From assembly GCA_035578905.1 (NCBI GenBank), contig JAQJVL010000287.1:1092501-1156500 (forward strand): DNA of 64,000 nt, read 5' to 3'. The notes beneath the pieces were generated by a model, which saw only the letters and a list, made by a program, of their open reading frames with translations, ran no database searches and was not told the DNA's origin. This DNA comes from Stictocephala bisonia (Eukaryota > Arthropoda > Insecta > Hemiptera > Membracidae). This document shows positions 1 through 11,216 of the stretch, piece after piece (position 1 is the stretch's first letter; each line of letters starts with the position of its first letter). The position numbers were made by a program, and so were the translations under genes.

Positions 1-495
1 ATGGTCACTCACCCCCAGTGAGCTAACTGGGTTAGTAGGGTGGAGATAGGAAAGTAAAAAGGAGTGAATGTTTGGGTCTGTTTATGGTACGGCCACTCAC
101 CCTGTCAGCTGTTGATTCTGGCTGCTTGCGGGACGAATCGGAGGGATCCTTGGGTTATCTTGTTGTCGTTGAGGGCTGGTGGACTCTTCGTGCCAACTCT
201 CTCCAAGGGCAAGGCGTGGGTTATCTTCACAAGAGCCGTGTCTAATCGAAGGTCCAAGAAGGGTAGGGTATTGAAATGTTCTTGAAGAAAGGACCGCTGC
301 TCTCTCCGCACTCGACACTCCAAACTGTACAACTTCCAGCTAAAAAACTTAGCTTTCCTGCACACACTGAAAACCACTGTACACTATAATCCAATATTCC
401 AATGGCACTTGTAGATGTAAGTCACAGATCGCAAGTCGATCCGGCCCGGAGGACCAATTTTATGTTCGCGCCGGTGTGTCCTTAACGCGTTTTTC
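1..495 (-). other. possible LTR-retroelement leader remnant
   Basis: No gene is recognised here. The stretch is more GC-rich than the AT-rich DNA that follows. On the minus strand it would lie directly downstream of the candidate LTR at 496-802, where a retroelement leader would be expected. The short open frames overlap on both strands and carry no motif I know. It could equally be unrelated unique sequence. Confidence 0.2.
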
Positions 496-802
496 TGTTG
501 AGGTGTTAGGTGAGGCAAAATAATCAAAAGGTGCGGGCAGAATAATCACTAAGTATGTACTTGAAGAAAATCTAATGTTTATTGTTAACTATGTGATACA
601 AATATGACTGTGAAATAATGTAACTGATAATGCCGGCGTAAACAACTGTACTGTGTGTACAGAAAGAATGTGTTGTAAAATGTACGTCTGAGTCCATTGG
701 CCGGTACGCTGCGACTGACCGAAAGGGGTTGTTTTTTAGACTCCCTCACTCTTTAGGAAAAGAAGCGGGAAAAGACTAAGTGCACCCTTTCGCGCCCCAA
801 CA
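496..802 (-). repeat. candidate solo or terminal LTR
   Basis: The block starts TGTTGAGG and ends CCCCAACA, so its ends form the short TG...CA inverted repeat typical of LTRs, and its roughly 307-bp length is plausible. I see no target-site duplication: TTTTC precedes it and GTGTC follows it. If it is an LTR, the internal region would lie at 1-495 on the minus strand. No second copy is in the window, so this is only a candidate. Confidence 0.3.
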
Positions 803-2428
803 GTGTCTGTCTGTGTATGTGCAGATCGCTGTAGATCAAACAGATGGATCAATTTTTATGATGTTTGGTATGTAGGTGTATTTAGGCAATATCGCCAGAC
901 TATTTGTTCACTTTTTGAAATTAAGTTTTTTATTTTTATAGGAAAAAACATATATAAAAATAGGAATTTTCTCAAAATCGGCTCCAACGATTTTGTTTAA
1001 ATTTTCAGGAAATATGTGAATTATAATTTAAAATATTTTATTAAAAACTGCATGTCTCTAACTAAACTAGTTTTTGAGTTATAACATTTTTTTACGGGCA
1101 AAAATATTTTAAAATGCTATTTTTAAAGCCCTATTTCAATGATTTGATCAAATTTTTAATAAAGATGCAAATTACAATTAGAAATATTTTATTTTACTTA
1201 CCACTCCACTGTTGGGGCTGGAGGCCAGAAGCCACAATTCAAGTTGTTGAAGGTTGTTTACATAAAATCTAGCTATGTGATTAATTGAACTTCTGTTTTT
1301 GAAGATTTTTTTCCATGTTTTATTTAACCCTGGAAAGGTATTCTGAGGCATTCTTACATATAAGACGCACTCAGTGCTCCACGGTAATTTCATTTCTTGA
1401 GCATTGTAAGATTGGCAGTCCTATATGATTCAGGTGCTTTGACTTTTTTGTCCTTGATCAGTTGGTATTTTTGTCTTTTTGTTCTGACATCTGTGTCTAT
1501 CTAATTATGAATGTTTGGGGTATAAAGTACCAGTGGTGTTACTTTTTTAATATATTTTAAAAAGTATTTGTTTTTTGTGACCAAAACCAAAAGAGAAAAC
1601 AACATTTATATGAATATCTTAGTGTTGTTTTCTGATATAAAGGTTTATTTAATCATTATTAATTTGTGTTTTATATATTTATTGAAAATGGACTTTATAG
1701 TAACTGACAATTAAATTTGTGAACAACTGGTGTTGAAAAACCTCCTCCACAAGTGCTCGAGGAAGATGCACACTTTGCCCAAGGTCATAGGACACTAAAA
1801 CTACAGTACAATCAAATGCGCTGAATGTTGGTAGTTTTCGTGTAAGAACCATGTAATCACTCTATGCGATAAGTCTGCAAAGTAAACTTAATGTTTATGA
1901 AACAATAAGTTCAAATATTTAAAATAATGTACTTTTTTCTAAAAAAAAGTAGTTTTCAAAATTTAATTTTAACTAAAGGCTACATTTAATTGATATTTTT
2001 ACTATTTTACAACCTAAAAAGTTGCACTATTAGATAATATGTGTTTCTGTTAGTAAAATTTTGTTTTTATGTTAACATTTTGCTAGGGTACTTATGCCCC
2101 AGTGTACCTTTTGAATCAGTAAAATATAACTGTACCTGACCAGGGTTAAGAGTTTCGTTTGTACATTCCTTAGAAATGTAATTAATCATCTGTTTTTATT
2201 TAGGTGTGTTTTTACATCCTTTAATTTTCCGTAACAGAAAAGGAGAAAGTTTGTACCAATTACCTGATACTATTTACTATCCATGGAACAGATAAGCATG
2301 TAAGAAAAATAAAACTGTTACAAAAATTCTTGTAGGACCAAATTTTTGCGGTGTTAAAATGATTTGTCAAATGTTGATTGAAAGGAACATTTTAGTGAAC
2401 AAAATAATAACAATAATGATTATTTAAT
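803..2428. other. AT-rich intergenic DNA, nothing recognised
   Basis: Both strands are rich in stop codons and the few open frames (60-70 codons) have no recognisable motif. I see no repeats, RNA genes or element ends. Confidence 0.6.
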
Positions 2429-2884
2429 GTTATAAGATGTAACAAACACTCCAGTAAATAATTTTTTTTATTTTGTTAGGCCTTTTGGTAACAAAGTTAC
2501 CATCTTCAGACACACAAACTAAATTAATATTGTTCACATTTGATTGATTTGAAAAACATATGGTAAAATAAAAATAAAACATATAGAATAATTTAAATAA
2601 GAAAATAATAAAAATTGTATCAATTTAAAATAATAGTGGTGAGTTTTCAAATGTTCCTGGTTTGTTATTATAGTAAATTTATAAAAAGAATAAACACTAT
2701 TATTTTAAATTTATTATTTTTTATTTAAATTATTCCATATGTTTTATTTTACCATGTGTTTTTTCAAATCAATCAAATGTAAACAATATTAATTTAGTTT
2801 GTGTGTCTAAAGATGGTAACTATTACCGAAAGGCCTTACGAAATTAAAAAATTATTTACTGGAGTGTTTGTTAAATCTTATAAC
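2429..2884. mobile_element. foldback (long inverted repeat) MITE-like element
   Basis: Two long inverted arms, about 2429-2638 and 2695-2884, pair over nearly their full length around a loop of about 56 bp. The outer ends are GTTATAAGAT on the left and its complement ATCTTATAAC on the right. The arms share several long exact stretches, for example the segment around the ACACTCCAG/CTGGAGTGT pair. No coding capacity is seen. This is the form of a foldback or MITE-type non-autonomous DNA transposon. The superfamily and target duplication are not clear. Confidence 0.65.
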
Positions 2885-4015
2885 AAACATTATATATCCA
2901 GTAAGAAACGAGATTGAAGAATGAATAATGATGTTACACTTGTATAAATAGCTATAACATCTGCTAGTTATGCATGTGTCTAAAACAAATAAATATCCAG
3001 TCTGGTATAGAGAACCATTATAACAAATAATTATAAGAAAAGAGATGCTAGAACGAAGGAGTAAACAGTTTATTTTAATTAAATCTGCATAGTTCAGTAA
3101 TGTTTCTATTTGTTTAGAGAAACTTTGAAATAGTATATATTTGTTACGATTCTTATGCAGTGTTTGAATAATCTGTTCCATAATATGACAAATAAATAAG
3201 TAAAAAATGTCAAAATACAAGATAATGGCCTTTATTATATGACTATTACAATTCAAGCAGTCTTCTCTACTACCTTTACCATAACTTCAAACACAAGGAG
3301 ATTAAGTAACACACCCATCAAACCGTACCCCACTAACAGCTGGTTGAGTCAACTGTCTCCACTACTCCTAACTACTGTCGGATCAAAAAGTATAGATACT
3401 TGAGTTTGAACATCAACTGTGTAAAAAGTATAAGACGGAGCTATTCTAAACTACCATAAAAAAATCTTGTCATCTATTTCTGCAATTATGAGTGGTAATT
3501 TTATATTTTTGCAGTTTCAGATGACTTCTGATGTTTAAAAATTCACTGCAATAAAAATAATGATTAGATCATTTTGAAACTTTAATTGCGTTTAGGTGCT
3601 TTAATTGAGACTACATATATGGTTTCAGAATTTTTCAATTATTTTTTTCAGAAAAGAGAATACAGCCTTCAACAAAACTTCATTCTACAAAACCACTATT
3701 TTATTTTTATGGGGAGTGTTTTATTTTGGTTGTTTATTTGGTAATACTCTTTAATGCCAGCAAGTACAATTTAAAAATTAATTTTTTTACAGTTCAGATG
3801 ACAATGTTTGATAATGATACTAAGGTTTGAAAACGCAGTGAAGTACAGACAAGCAGGAAGTTAAAAACAAAATCGCTATGTAATACTAACAATGATATTT
3901 TATTTAGACTTACATATGGTTTATTGAACATGGCAGAATGAGACAACTATTTACCAAAAACTATTAAAAGGAAACAGTCTGTCCAATTAAACTTACCATG
4001 TTAACTAATGGTTTT
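2885..4015. other. AT-rich intergenic DNA, nothing recognised
   Basis: A 134-codon minus frame overlaps the right arm of the foldback element and then runs through AT-rich DNA (2852-3256). Its composition is biased and it shows no domain, so I do not count it as a gene. Confidence 0.5.
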
Positions 4016-4141
4016 TATAGTTCTAATCAACATACAACTTTTCCATAATCTTAGTTTTAAAATGTTTATTTTATAAATATCTTAAAATAAACATTTTAAA
4101 ATGCAACATTATGGAAAAGTTGTATGTTGATTAGAACTATA
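4016..4141. repeat. perfect-stem palindrome (hairpin)
   Basis: The outer 34 bp of the left arm (from 4016) are perfectly complementary to the last 34 bp of the right arm (ending 4141). The inner arms continue with AAAATGTTTATTTTA pairing around a tiny AT-rich loop near 4077. It could be a very short foldback element or a structured end of the neighbouring repeat, which begins at the next base. Confidence 0.7.
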
Positions 4142-4744
4142 GGTCTATCCAGTTGTATATATATAGTTGTATGTATTAATTACAAATAAATTTTAAATAT
4201 TTAACCAGATTTACTTTTATTTTGACAAAGAGCACCTGAAAAGAATCAATGCCTGTACAACAGTAAGTCTGTTTGAAAACTTGCTATATTTGCTTGAAAA
4301 TAGTTGTATTATATTTGTGATTTTTTTTAAACAAATAGTATAAATTTAAATAATATTTTTGGTGTGAATTTGTAAAATATTAAAAATATTGCTCTACTTA
4401 TAGTTTGTTTTATTTTGAGGGAATTATAATATATTTACATTAATTAAATATTCAAATTAAGTAGAGAAGATGAGCTAACTTAAGTGCAGACAATTGTAAT
4501 AAGAATAAAAATATAATCAAACAAAGAACAAAACTTTTCAAAATAAGTAAGTTTGAATAAATATTTCTAATCAATTACATTCAATTATAATGTCATCTTT
4601 TGCGACTATATAAATGTTGTTTAAATTAGTTGAACATTTGTACTGCAAAATGAGGTTAACATTTTATTCAAAATTGGGATATGATTATATATTTTTCAGG
4701 GGGAATGCACCATAATGCTTGAGGGGGATGAGCACCCCTGGATA
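4142..4744. mobile_element. candidate short non-autonomous element with 11-bp inverted ends
   Basis: GGTCTATCCAG at 4142-4152 is the exact reverse complement of CTGGATAGACC at 4734-4744. The interval is AT-rich and non-coding. Eleven bases is short and there is no clear target duplication, so this is weak. The left end abuts the hairpin at 4016-4141 directly, which suggests one composite element. Confidence 0.25.
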
Positions 4745-5419
4745 GACCACCAGCAAACTTACCTGGGAAGACAAATTCACTAACAATACACAGAACAACA
4801 TAGGCACAAAGCATGTGTGCTCTTCACTTGAGTCATTTTGGATGTTCTCATTTGGATTAATAGGACTGATATAAAGGAGTCAAAATAACACTCCAAGAGA
4901 ATTAAAAAGAGTTGCTCATATATTTTTTATTTCTCAACAGAGAACTTTAGAATTTTGTCAAGCTTACTTTATATACTGCATACTGAAACAAAAAATATGG
5001 ACTAAAGTTTCCACATTTAGTATTCTTTTATAACTTAGCTAAATTGTTTCTGTGTTGATTTGCATATTAAATTAATGTGTGGTTTCCAAATAAAGTATTA
5101 ATATTACCCATGATTCTTGACAGACCAAGATTGGCAATTACTACTTCACATAGACTTAAAATATATATTTGGACTGATTCCTAATGGAAATAATCTTTCA
5201 AGAGACTCTGAAGTAACAACTTCTCGTCTTAATATAGAAAAACGTTTCATATATACATATACAAGATGGTTTTTGTATTTGCTAATTTATTTTTAATAAT
5301 GCTTATAACATTTATTTTTGTAATTACTACTATCTTGTTGAGTTTTTAAAAAATACCAGAGTTCTACACAATTAAATATGCTTGTATAAAAGGGTGTTGG
5401 ATAATGATTGATTATTGTC
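4745..5419. other. AT-rich DNA, nothing recognised
   Basis: No open frame above noise, no repeat and no RNA gene is seen. Confidence 0.55.
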
Positions 5420-6277
5420 TAAACCCTTTGAGATCCGAGACAAAAAACAAAAGTTTGAGCTCATATAATGTTTTATCATCATTTTTTTTAAAGTGTGACT
5501 CATAATTATTCAGGCCAGAAGAGTGTGTTTGCAAGTTTTTTTTAAATTTTGTAAATATAATAATATGTTCTTATAAAAATGTTGGTATAATTTTTTATTA
5601 ACAAAAATGTTCTTAATGTGACAAAGTTCAAATCTAGTAAACTAAGAGTGACCTATTCTTATTAGAATATTTCAAATATTTGTATTTGCTTCAAAAAGCT
5701 ATAAGAGAGGTTTATGTTGTTTGAATCTATTTATTGACTAGCTCCTTCGCCCATCATACTTTGACTCTCGACAAGCCCCCACCACCCTCACACAACTCTT
5801 GACTGCCAGTAACTCAAATTACCTATAAACACAAAAAATAACAAAAATTGGATAGTAACTAACAAACTATAGGAAGCAAATAAATGTATAGGCAAGAAAA
5901 GTGTTATAAAGTATAACATCCATGAATACGAGTATTTTAGATAGTTAAAACAGTGAAATTGGTGTTAATATTTATTTTGTTCATGATATGGCTTCTAAAA
6001 GGTAAGGAACCAGTTAGGGACAAAGTAAGGTCCTAGGGAACAAAAAATGAAAATAACAATGTACTGCAGAACCGTTCAATAAAGCAATATGTTAACCCCA
6101 ATTGGCCATCTTCAAAATTAATAATATTCTTTTAATCTAAGATACAAGCAAATTGTTTTTTTGTTGATTGAACATGCACAGTACATGCAACACAAATCAA
6201 TATCAGTAATGATGGTATTTTATCATTCAATCCTAAACAGCGGATATGATATCATCATTCAGTTCTCAAAGGGTTAA
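5420..6277. mobile_element. candidate piggyBac-type MITE
   Basis: The left end reads TAAACCCTTTGAGA (5420-5433) and the right end TCTCAAAGGGTTAA (6264-6277). These are reverse complements except for one base in the TTAA. piggyBac-superfamily elements insert at TTAA and commonly have ends starting CCCTTTG or similar, so a decayed non-autonomous member of about 0.86 kb fits. The interior is AT-rich and non-coding. Only about 13 bp of inverted repeat supports the call. Confidence 0.4.
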
Positions 6278-6404
6278 AGCACAATAATTTTAACAGAAGA
6301 AATAAAATGTGATACCTTTTGAGATGAAAATACAAACAAGTGGAACTTGATACAACACAATCAATAATGAAATATAAGTTCAAAAATTTTCATGATGGAT
6401 TTTA

Positions 6405-6645
6405 GTAAACCACGTTAACAATCGTCAGATCAGGATTCACAAGCTAATCTTATGATTTATTGTATTTGTATGATTAATTAAATACCAAACAAGTATGATT
6501 TTTGCATATATGCCAATTTCTATGCAAATAAAGATATTATTTAGATAAAAATATTTGCTTCGTCTAGCACAGCCATATGTGATTTTTCTATGTAAATGTG
6601 TTTGAACTAAACTTAAACTAAATTATTCCATGGCAAGTGTACATC
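6405..6645. repeat. diverged direct duplication, copy 1
   Basis: This segment is recognisably similar to 7055-7355 in the same order and orientation: TTGGTAAAC or GGTAAAC, AACAAT..TCAGATCA, GGATTCACAA, AGATATTATTTA, CTTCG.CTAGCA, TTTAAACTAAA-like and ATTCCAT..C. The copies are about 650-700 bp apart with the minisatellite between them. It looks like an old tandem duplication. Confidence 0.5.
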
Positions 6646-6752
6646 TCTTTACAAGTATTTTTTTTTAATTTAAATGAATTGTTTTACATTATTTTTAGTA
6701 GTTGAGTAAACTAATACTACTATATTATTGTTTTAAATCTGTAAAAATGGTG

Positions 6753-6968
6753 CATTGGGTGTTGATAGTCTTTGACTTCTGTTATTGACATTGGGTGTTG
6801 ATAGTCTTTGACTTCTGTTATTGACATTGGGTGTTGATAGTCTTTGACTTCTGTTATTGACATTGGGTGTTGATAGTCTTTGACTTCTGTTATTGACATT
6901 GGGTGTTGATAGTCTTAGACTTCTGTTATTGACATTGGGTGTTGATAGTCTTTGACTTCTGTTATTGA
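6753..6968. repeat. 36-bp minisatellite, six copies
   Basis: Six consecutive 36-bp units, each starting CATTGGGTGTTGATAGTC, fill exactly 216 bp. They are identical apart from one unit (starting 6897) that reads CTTAGAC instead of CTTTGAC. A seventh partial unit begins at 6969. Because 36 is divisible by three, the minus strand stays open and would read a 12-residue repeat (NVNNRSQRLSTP). That open frame is best explained by the repeat, not by selection for coding. Confidence 0.9.
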
Positions 6969-7054
6969 CATTGGATATAAATTTGTGTGATTGATAACAA
7001 TTTGTGAGTTGGATTAATTCTGTAACTATTATGTGTTTTATCTTGATGATTAAT

Positions 7055-7355
7055 TTTTTGGTAAACATTAACAATTCTCAGATCATAGGGATTCACAAAG
7101 CATGAATAACAATTTCCTTTGTGCATAACTCTGCTCTGAAGATAGTAAACTGAACTCATCATAATACCTTCTTGTAAACTACAATACAGTAAAATGGTGT
7201 GATTTCACTTGTTTTCTATTTCCACAAAAACTTAATATTCAAAATTAGATATTATTTAAATAAATATATAGACTTCGCCTAGCATAGACACATTGGTGAT
7301 TTTACAACACAATTGAGTTTAAACTAAAGTTAAATTAAATGATTCCATAGCTATA
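7055..7355. repeat. diverged direct duplication, copy 2
   Basis: Partner of 6405-6645. The shared blocks occur in the same order with substitutions and small indels. No function is evident. Confidence 0.5.
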
Positions 7356-7574
7356 TTTTGAAAATGTATTTAATTTATTGATCATAAATATACACGATCA
7401 TGTAATCTTTATAAGTAAAAACATACAGTTTTCAGTCATGATATTTAACCAAAATAGCATAAGAAAGCAAATAAGTTGCATGTTTAGGCCTAAAACCATA
7501 ATTCACTTTATAAAGTAGTAAAATCTAAAGTATAATACAGAAAATTAATAATTTTATACAGTAATATTGTTTTT

Positions 7575-7580
7575 TTTATT
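7575..7580 (-). promoter_or_regulatory. candidate poly(A) signal of UBC12
   Basis: TTTATT on the plus strand is AATAAA on the minus strand, 143 bp beyond the UBC12 stop codon. The spacing is reasonable for a short 3' UTR. AATAAA is frequent by chance in such AT-rich DNA, so this is tentative. Confidence 0.4.
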
Positions 7581-7722
7581 GGTACACCTCTTAAAGAAAA
7601 GCTTTTTATGGAAAGAGAATGCTCGAGGAAAACATTATTTGAAAGCTTGTTAGTTATGTACAATTTATATGCCTAAGTACAGACACAAATCACAGTCAGC
7701 AGGGTTGCCGTCCTTGTTCACA

Positions 7723-7863
7723 TCACTTTAAACACCGCTCAAAGTAAACAGAACCAACATAGCCTCCACGCATTGCTTTCTGCACATTCTGCTCAAACAG
7801 GCGGCGGTTGTTTTGTAGAACTTCTGCTGCTTCTTTGTTTAGAGGGTCTTCAGGATTTGGTTC
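7723..7863 (-). CDS. UBE2M: UBC12 / UBE2M NEDD8-conjugating enzyme, last coding exon
   Basis: Read on the minus strand, this exon follows an acceptor (TTTTTTAG before 7863) and encodes 46 residues plus stop. It starts [20 protein letters not shown] and ends FERCLK, which matches the C-terminal helices of UBC12. UBC12 is the E2 that receives NEDD8 from the NAE1-UBA3 E1 and passes it to cullins, activating cullin-RING ubiquitin ligases. The preceding exon (26230-26436) ends exactly at codon FL in phase 0, so the join is in frame. The stop is TGA at 7723-7725. Identification rests on recalled family sequence and is strong. The exon is 18.4 kb from its neighbour because the intron is full of transposons. 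Confidence 0.95.
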   Translation of the reverse strand, partial: EPNPEDPLNKEAAEVLQNNRRLFEQNVQKAMRGGYVGSVYFERCLK

Positions 7864-9326
7864 CTAAAAAAATTTATTAAAATAAAATTACTCACCCCAT
7901 CCAATATGAGAATGATTATTAAATTTGTAATAAAAATATTAGGTATAAATTAAATAATCAAATAGGAAAAGATTTTAAGATTAAAAGATATTTAACTTAC
8001 TTAATGCAGTATTTTGTTTACTACTGTTTTAGTGCTGAAGCCTTTACTCTTTTATTCTAATTTTAGAGCAATTTTTGAACTCGAGTGAGGTCATTGCTAA
8101 AGCCATTAGGCCTACTAATGGCTAATAACATTATTCTTGATGATTTAAATTGCGTTGAGCTCTTAGGAATTACGTAACTCCTTTTACTGATCACATTGAT
8201 AGCAATTGTACCAAGATGTCCACTATCTTTTTCTGTCTAATATTTCCCAGTGTTACACTCCAAAAATACAATTAGTGGTTTAGTATGGACCCATATTTCT
8301 GATATTTTGTATAGCATTAGATTGTGGGAAAAAGTTCAATAATAATTTGCAGAGAGGTTTCGGCTTCTTAAAAATGATGTTGTAATGAATTTAAAATTAA
8401 AATTGTGCTTGTACCAGGATATTGCTATTTATTATTGTAACAAATATATTCTTAAAAGAATCACAACAAAGGGGAGCTCAACAGTGATCATCTGCGTTTG
8501 AACAACTATATTCCAGGCAGGTGTCACATTTATTTACCCTCTTCTTGAATGTTTCAATAATAAACCAATTACAATAAATTCAAAGAAAACATGGCAAAGA
8601 AATTTGCTGTCTTTTGTGGATATTTTGCTGGTCATTAGATATTGCAGATAGTTCGAGACCACCATTTGTAAAGACTGTATGATTGTGACAGAATAATATT
8701 ATGTGCTTAATAATTTGGTGGCCGTATCCCAAACCACCAAGTCACCGCTGGAAAGTGGCCAGGCCCAGACAGTGCTTTAGTAGCCACACAATTTTACCGC
8801 CAGCGGACTAAAACATACTGCTCTATTTCAACTGTAAGGTTCATGTTTATTATTATAACAAGTCATAGTAAACAATATATATAAAACAAGTTATAGTAAA
8901 CAATGTATATATAAACTAAAATGCAACATTTACATCCTCCATGTCGTACAACAACTTTGTTTTTGAAATTTGTTAATGATGGAGTATCAGATGAGGAAGA
9001 CAAAGGTTGTTGGACATTTGCCATCATTACGTAAAAAATACCAATCACGAAGTTTCGATTTGGTAAAACCCAAATTTTTTCAAGTGCTAAAAACTAAATT
9101 ACATCTAAACAAACATGTTATAAAACAACGTTCTTAAGCTAATAAACTTATCTACATTAATAATTGTCTATATTTTAACCTAGATCCTAGAATGGGGTAC
9201 ATCAAAATGAACTTCTACTAAATACAAAAAATATTAACTGGGTGAAATTCATATAACCAATTAGGCGCTGCCAAGATCATGATATAAACGAAAAAATGTT
9301 AAAACACAATTAAATTAATATTCCAA
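7864..9326. other. UBC12 intron, AT-rich, nothing recognised
   Basis: Intron sequence on the minus strand, starting at its acceptor end. A somewhat GC-richer patch near 8720-8820 may be an old element fragment, but I cannot identify it. Short open frames have no motif. Confidence 0.6.
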
Positions 9327-9485
9327 TCAGACTGAAATGAGTTTACATTAACTAAGCATAAATAAATATATGGTACCTGAAAAACACTATTAATTTAAAA
9401 TAACATTAAGCATGCACCAAAATGATATATGTGACTCGGAACGACTGAGACTACTATATAATCTAAATTAACTTTTACAATGTAG
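9327..9485 (+). repeat. inverted repeat flanking the Penelope relic, left arm
   Basis: About 160 bp matching, in inverted orientation, 11057-11216. Shared landmarks include TGAAATGAGTTTACATTAAC, GGTACCTGAAAAACAC, CATGCACCAAAATGATATAT and GTGACTCGGAA. The arms enclose the Penelope-like relic and part of the ORF1-like fragment, a spacing of about 1.6 kb. Confidence 0.8.
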
Positions 9486-9539
9486 TTAACTTGTTCACTA
9501 ATATTCCTGTAAAAGAAACTCTAAGAATAATCCAAAAAT

Positions 9540-10680
9540 AGGCTTAACCAAGACACTAAACTTTCAGAACGTACTAAACTCCCCATAAATGTAATAATGG
9601 AATTTTTACAGCTTTGCTGTGGATGTAATCACTTTGAAATAGAAGGTCAAATACACCGCCAAGATGATGGTATGGTAATGGGTTCTATAAGTGCCCTTTT
9701 TTTCTATACATCACCTATTTTCACCAATATCTACATGGAAGAGTTTGAGGAACAAGCAATTGCTTCCTCAAGTCTCAAACCTCAAAGTTTGGCTTAGGTA
9801 CGTGGACAGCACATTTGTCTCCTGGAGTTACAGTGAATCAAATTTAGAAGAATTTTTAAAACACGAACAAGAATTCACCCACCATTAAATTTACCATGGA
9901 AAAAGAAGTAAATAAAAAATCATCATTTTTGGATGTAAATGTAGAAAAAAAGATGGCCTTAAAACATCAGTCAACAGAAAACAAACTCACACAGACAAAT
10001 ACCTAAATTTCAGTTCTAACCACCCACAAACTGTTAAAGAAAGTGTTGCCTTCTCTCTCTTTGATATGGCCCGAGCCATATGCTCAGACAGAACTAAACT
10101 AGATAATGAAATCAAAAATGTCTCCAAAGATCTCATAAACAATGGCTACCCTCAGTCTCTCATAAATAAATGCAAAAAAATAAGAAAACACAAACAAACG
10201 TCCACCAACACAGAAAAACCTAAAGCATTCATGTCCATTCCATATACGCTTTACCATTCAGAAAAAATAAGACGCAAAGCTAGGAAATACAAAATCAGAA
10301 CATCATTCAACACACAAAACACATTAAGACAGCCTTTAACAAAAACTAAACCAAAGAATGAGGAGCAATTCTCCAAAAATGTATATTGCATTACTTGTGA
10401 ATGCAATGAAAAATACATGAGGAAACAAAAAAACCACTGGAAGTTAGGTTAAACGAACACAAAAATAACATTAAAAAAGGAGACACTACACATTCTAAAT
10501 TAGCTGAACTAGCCTGGAACAATGAACACAGATTTAACTGGGATAGCACTAAAATACTTCACACCACATTTTTTTAAAGGTAAATTCATCGAAGGTTATG
10601 AAACTAAACAATGAGCAAGTAATCAGTCAAAGTAGCATAGAAGTTAGACCCATATGGGTTCCTTTACTTAAAACACATTT
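9540..10680 (+). pseudogene. decayed Penelope-like element, RT and GIY-YIG remnants
   Basis: Plus-strand fragments in different frames spell a Penelope-like reverse transcriptase: GMVMGSISALF near 9675, then TNIYMEEFEEQA, RYVDS (the YVDD catalytic box altered to YVDS near 9800), a KFTME...SFLDV stretch, and an RKQTHTDKYLNF block near 9975. The segment 10066-10452 continues with the region between RT and endonuclease and ends in a relic of the C-terminal GIY-YIG nuclease (CITCECNEKYM, then LNEHKNNIKKG in a shifted frame). The order matches the intact-looking copies at 60-64 kb, but divergence is large, so this belongs to another, older family. Several frameshifts and stops and a damaged catalytic Asp make it inactive. 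Confidence 0.8.
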
Positions 10681-10973
10681 GATAAAAAGTTCAGTACACT
10701 AATGACATCACCTAACCAGAATCCTACACCCCCTGCATCTGCAACAACAAAACACTCCATGACCCTCCGTCCCAATACCTGAGTCACCGCATTCCTGGCG
10801 ATCTCGAAGCGTACGTCTCTGACCACATCAGTCTGTGGATAGTTCTTGTGAAGTGTAGTGTGTATGTTTGTCTTGTCTCCGTGTTTTATCACCTTGGAGG
10901 GAACTTCGTAGACAATGCATTTGGATTTAATCATCCTCACTTCATGCCTGAGACGTCTAGAAGCCATCGTCAC
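10668..10973 (-). other. unidentified 101-codon open frame
   Basis: A minus-strand frame with balanced composition, starting MTMASRRLRHEVRMIKSKC. I recognise no domain. It lies between the Penelope relic and the right inverted-repeat arm and could be a fragment of the same element family as the ORF1-like pieces at 11202-11976, or chance. There is no splice or promoter evidence. Confidence 0.2.
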
Positions 10974-11056
10974 TGCGGGTCGTAAGACTTAATCATTTTG
11001 TAATATTTGATTATTGTATTGTTTTATTCCTACTAATTGCTGTCTTTTCAGGTTAA

Positions 11057-11216
11057 AATGTAATTGTAATAGTTAATTTAGGTTAGATAGAAGTCTCAGT
11101 CTTTCCGAGTCACATATATCATTTTGGTGCATGCTTAATGTTATTTTAAATTAAGTGTTTTTCAGGTACCACAAATATATTTATGCTTAGTTAATGTAAA
11201 CTCATTTCAATCTGAG
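11057..11216 (-). repeat. inverted repeat flanking the Penelope relic, right arm
   Basis: Reverse-complement partner of 9327-9485, with roughly one mismatch or indel per ten bases by eye. Confidence 0.8.

Noticed and set aside
1..377. Overlapping 70-90 codon frames on both strands
   Set aside because: Mutual overlap on opposite strands in GC-richer DNA. None shows a motif.
6753..6968. CRISPR-like array of 36-bp repeats
   Set aside because: The repeats are directly contiguous with no spacers, and the DNA is eukaryotic. It is a minisatellite.
6733..7074. 113-codon minus frame with a 12-residue repeated peptide
   Set aside because: It is produced by the 36-bp minisatellite, has no start context or domain outside the array, and its flanks are non-coding.
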